Below are positions 61,524-64,000 of a stretch of DNA of 64,000 nucleotides, one piece after another. This DNA comes from Leptoclinus maculatus. Lineage: Eukaryota; Chordata; Actinopteri; Perciformes; Stichaeidae. Numbering within the stretch: the stretch's first letter is position 1; the number at the start of each line of letters is the position of its first letter. The notes beneath the pieces were generated by a model, which was not told the DNA's origin, did not search any database, and saw only the letters and a list, made by a program, of their open reading frames with translations. The translations under genes were made by a program, and so were the position numbers. The DNA is taken from assembly GCA_032191485.1 (NCBI GenBank), contig JAVDOI010000008.1, forward strand, positions 1,539,501 through 1,603,500, given 5' to 3'.

Positions 61524-61663
61524 CTGCACCACCATTTTGAGATCCGTGTGGAGGCAATGCTCTGAGTTTTGAATACAGCACATTTAAATCATTCCTCATC
61601 TTAATAGCGCCATGCCATTGGATGGAAGCAGAGAGGGGATGTTGATGGTCTCCATCCACAATC
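61524..61663 (-). CDS. candidate alternative 5' exon of syngap1
   Basis: The donor GCAG|GTAACA at 61524 leaves one base, exactly the phase exon 59424-59515 needs. The joined reading is RALPPHGSQNGGA, Asp, HRARRKS, where human has [20 protein letters not shown]. An in-frame ATG with A at -3 lies at 61597-61599 (MRNDLNVLYSKLRALPPHGS). The frame is also open back to an acceptor-like CCTTCAG at 61664. I do not recognise the N-terminal peptide from mammalian SYNGAP1, so this is tentative. Confidence 0.35.
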
Positions 61664-62299
61664 CTGAAGGTACAACATTTTATGCCAACACATCCAACAG
61701 TCGTCGAGTCATTTCACTTAAACCCTGGCGCTAGAGGAAAACTCTGTCTTTAGGATTCATCAAATGTCCATCTGTACAAAACCCAGGGCCAATCCGTCTG
61801 GTAGACTTCACTGGATAAGTGAACAGTTCGGAACACCAAAGTCATCCTCTGGAGATCATGAATGTCTGCACTTAAAACCGTCCAATAGAGTGTAATAGTT
61901 GTCTAGTATTTCAGACAGACATTGTCATCCCGAGAGCCGTGCAGATAGAAAAGGAGCACAAACAAGATTAAGCGAGAATATGTACAGTCAACAGCATGTT
62001 GCACATTCCCACCAGATGAAGACGAAACAATCCCTTTGTCTGATAAAGCCAGGGTGACCATCGTTCACTGGAATCGATTCTTATCGGCTCCCAACTGCAG
62101 CAGGATGCTATCAAAGCCTACTTTACGTTTCTTCACGTTATTTCCCTGTTCGTCATCGTTCAAAATACAAGTTGGTTACATTTGCTTGTTCGTTCTTAAT
62201 TCTTGTCTATTCCTGCAGCGTTGCAGCCGATCTCACCCTGACTCGTCATGTTGTCCATCTCTGCACTTTGCTTTGCTCTCAGCCTCTTCTGTCACACAG

Positions 62300-62381
<82 letters not shown>

Positions 62382-64000
62382 CATTTCTCCCACGCAGCTA
62401 TTTTACATAAATCAAATAGTGCATTTATCCCTCTACCTCTCTTCAGCCCCTGATCTCTCTCTCTCTCTCTCTCTCTCATATACCGTCCTCTCCTCCCCCT
62501 TCTAATATGTGTGGCATCTAGAACCTTCCATTTTCTCCACATTACCTTCATCTGTACTTCTTTCATCCCCATCGCCCCTCTCCTTTCACTCTCTTTCATT
62601 TACCGGTCCAAATGGCAATCTTTTCACCGCAGGCCTGTCCGTCTGTCTGTCTGCAATCCTAACAATTTTCTCCAACCCCCATTAGGAGGGAGGAAGACGA
62701 CCACGAAGGTGGTTGTTGCCCAGCCGAGACATCAAACGATGCCAGTTTCTATTTGCACAAATCCACATCCCTCAAAACTACCAAATCAAACTCTGTGGGC
62801 TGAACGACTGACCCGGTGGTGGAGTCTTCTGAATGATATCGGAGAGAGGGTCCGTACATGGGAAAAGGTGACTGACAAGTCACAGGAGAGGAGGGAAAAC
62901 TCAATACCTAGCACCATTATGAGGTGTCAAGAGCGCTTTTAACACTCATACGGTAATTGTATCGAAATTAAGTTAATTTGAATCTCCTCAAAATTGTGTT
63001 TCGTAACAGGGTTACATAATTGATTCTAAAGACTTACGCGTATAAAAAGACCGACGCATATAAGAAGATTAACACATCTTTCTTAGGTGTTTGTTACTCT
63101 GCGAGAAGTGTTAATTAACAGCATTTATTATGGGTGCTGCCCTGTACGGCCGGAGGTTATGCCATCATTACGCATGCATCATAGCTGCAGCCATCTGCAT
63201 TAAAAGGCCTCAGAACATTGATATCAAGAAACCCACTTTCCCAAACTAATTACCGTAGATTCTCCTGGAGGAGCAGATTGTGCCAAGCAGAGGATGGTGA
63301 TTTAGGACTCAACTGGCAATCGGTCTGTTTGGGCCGTTTCTGTTGGTTTTAGATGTAGACAATGAGATCAGAAAAACAAGCAGTCTATGAGTTGGTGTAC
63401 CATCCAAACCCTTCGGGTGATAAAAACATGTTGGTGCCAATTTGAAGTCATAAGATTCAGAGAGAGCCCGTGTTTTATTACATCCTCCAATGGAGGGTTT
63501 CATTGAGTTCTGGATTTCTGTTGGAATTCGACCAAGTCTTTGTCCGCTTTAGGTAGTTGCAGCTGTTGTTGTTTCTCCACATACAAGTACAGAAAGTGTT
63601 TACGAGGATAATACCTACTCCTATATTTCAGAGTTCACGTGTGAGCTGTTTTAGCAGTTTCGTGGTGCAGGTGCTCTGGACTGTAGTGTTATTCGGCAGC
63701 TGTGCATAATACATTTCTCATCATCATTGAAAAAACATCAGTATTAATGTTGAGTATTTTATAAAAAAAACAAATAAACATCAGGAGCCACAAGCAAGTG
63801 ACAAAATATTCGGCCCAAACTCAGAATGGACTGGGCTGTCACGTTGTGATAAACAGATGGATGAATGAACTTGATGGCTTCAAGGACAACACATTTACAG
63901 AGCGTTGTTAAATGATCAAGTGATCCGTAACCACGCATAACAAAACTCTACGATGATGACTATTCACAGGTGATAAACTATCTTTCAAGCATTTTGTTTA
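61664..64000. other. right end of the window, no recognised gene
   Basis: Contains a large CA microsatellite and a (TC)n run at about 62455-62477. The plus-strand frames (62036-62942) consist largely of repeat-encoded residues. No syngap1 5' exon is recognised here. Confidence 0.55.
62301..62379. repeat. (CA)n microsatellite, about 39 units
   Basis: A 79-base uninterrupted CA run. Confidence 0.98.

Noticed and set aside
62036..62505. Plus-strand ORFs with long Thr-His runs
   Set aside because: They are the (CA)n microsatellite translated.

Overview
The window is vertebrate nuclear DNA, almost certainly from a percomorph (spiny-rayed) teleost. It has long, repeat-rich introns with GT-AG borders, abundant (CA)n, (GA)n and (GGGA)n microsatellites, and several dispersed repeat families that I recognise as typical of percomorph fish genomes. 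Two protein-coding genes can be reconstructed, both on the minus strand. I see no convincing gene on the plus strand, no RNA gene, no CRISPR array and no bacterial or plasmid feature.

Region 1 (1 to about 13,030) is smg5, a nonsense-mediated mRNA decay factor. Sixteen coding exons can be joined in phase from the start codon at 12,643 to the exon at 145-303, giving 922 codons. The last part of the protein, including the C-terminal PIN domain, lies beyond base 1. The upstream stretch contains a 67-codon upstream ORF and a TATCGCGAGA promoter motif.

Region 2 (about 13,030 to 15,720) is a short intergenic stretch with two degraded transposon-derived repeats.

Region 3 (about 15,720 to at least 59,515, perhaps 61,663) is a syngap1 orthologue, a synaptic Ras/Rap GTPase-activating protein. 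The exons encode the end of the PH region, the C2 domain, the RasGAP domain with its arginine finger, a long low-complexity disordered region, the coiled coil and alternative C-termini. Human-like N-terminal residues 1 to about 100 are not found and probably lie beyond 64,000, or are replaced by another first exon. The last exon can be read in two frames. Skipping a candidate 62-nt cassette exon (26,126-26,187) gives an alpha2-like tail. Including it gives an alpha1-like tail ending in a PDZ-ligand-type TPV-COOH. The likely 3'UTR is about 5.3 kb and holds a cluster of Pumilio-type sites and a plausible poly(A) signal.

The two genes lie head-to-tail, with the syngap1 3' end about 2.7 kb from the smg5 promoter. 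In human they are on different chromosomes (1q22 and 6p21.32). The most notable items are the dual-frame syngap1 C-terminus with its proline-modified PDZ ligand, the Pumilio cluster, microsatellites acting as splice-site context in smg5 and syngap1, the smg5 upstream ORF, a solo LTR with a perfect target duplication nested in an older repeat, an 869-bp foldback element, and a 73-bp-period minisatellite. Splice sites were assigned by eye from phase, consensus and remembered human protein sequences. No alignment or expression data were available.
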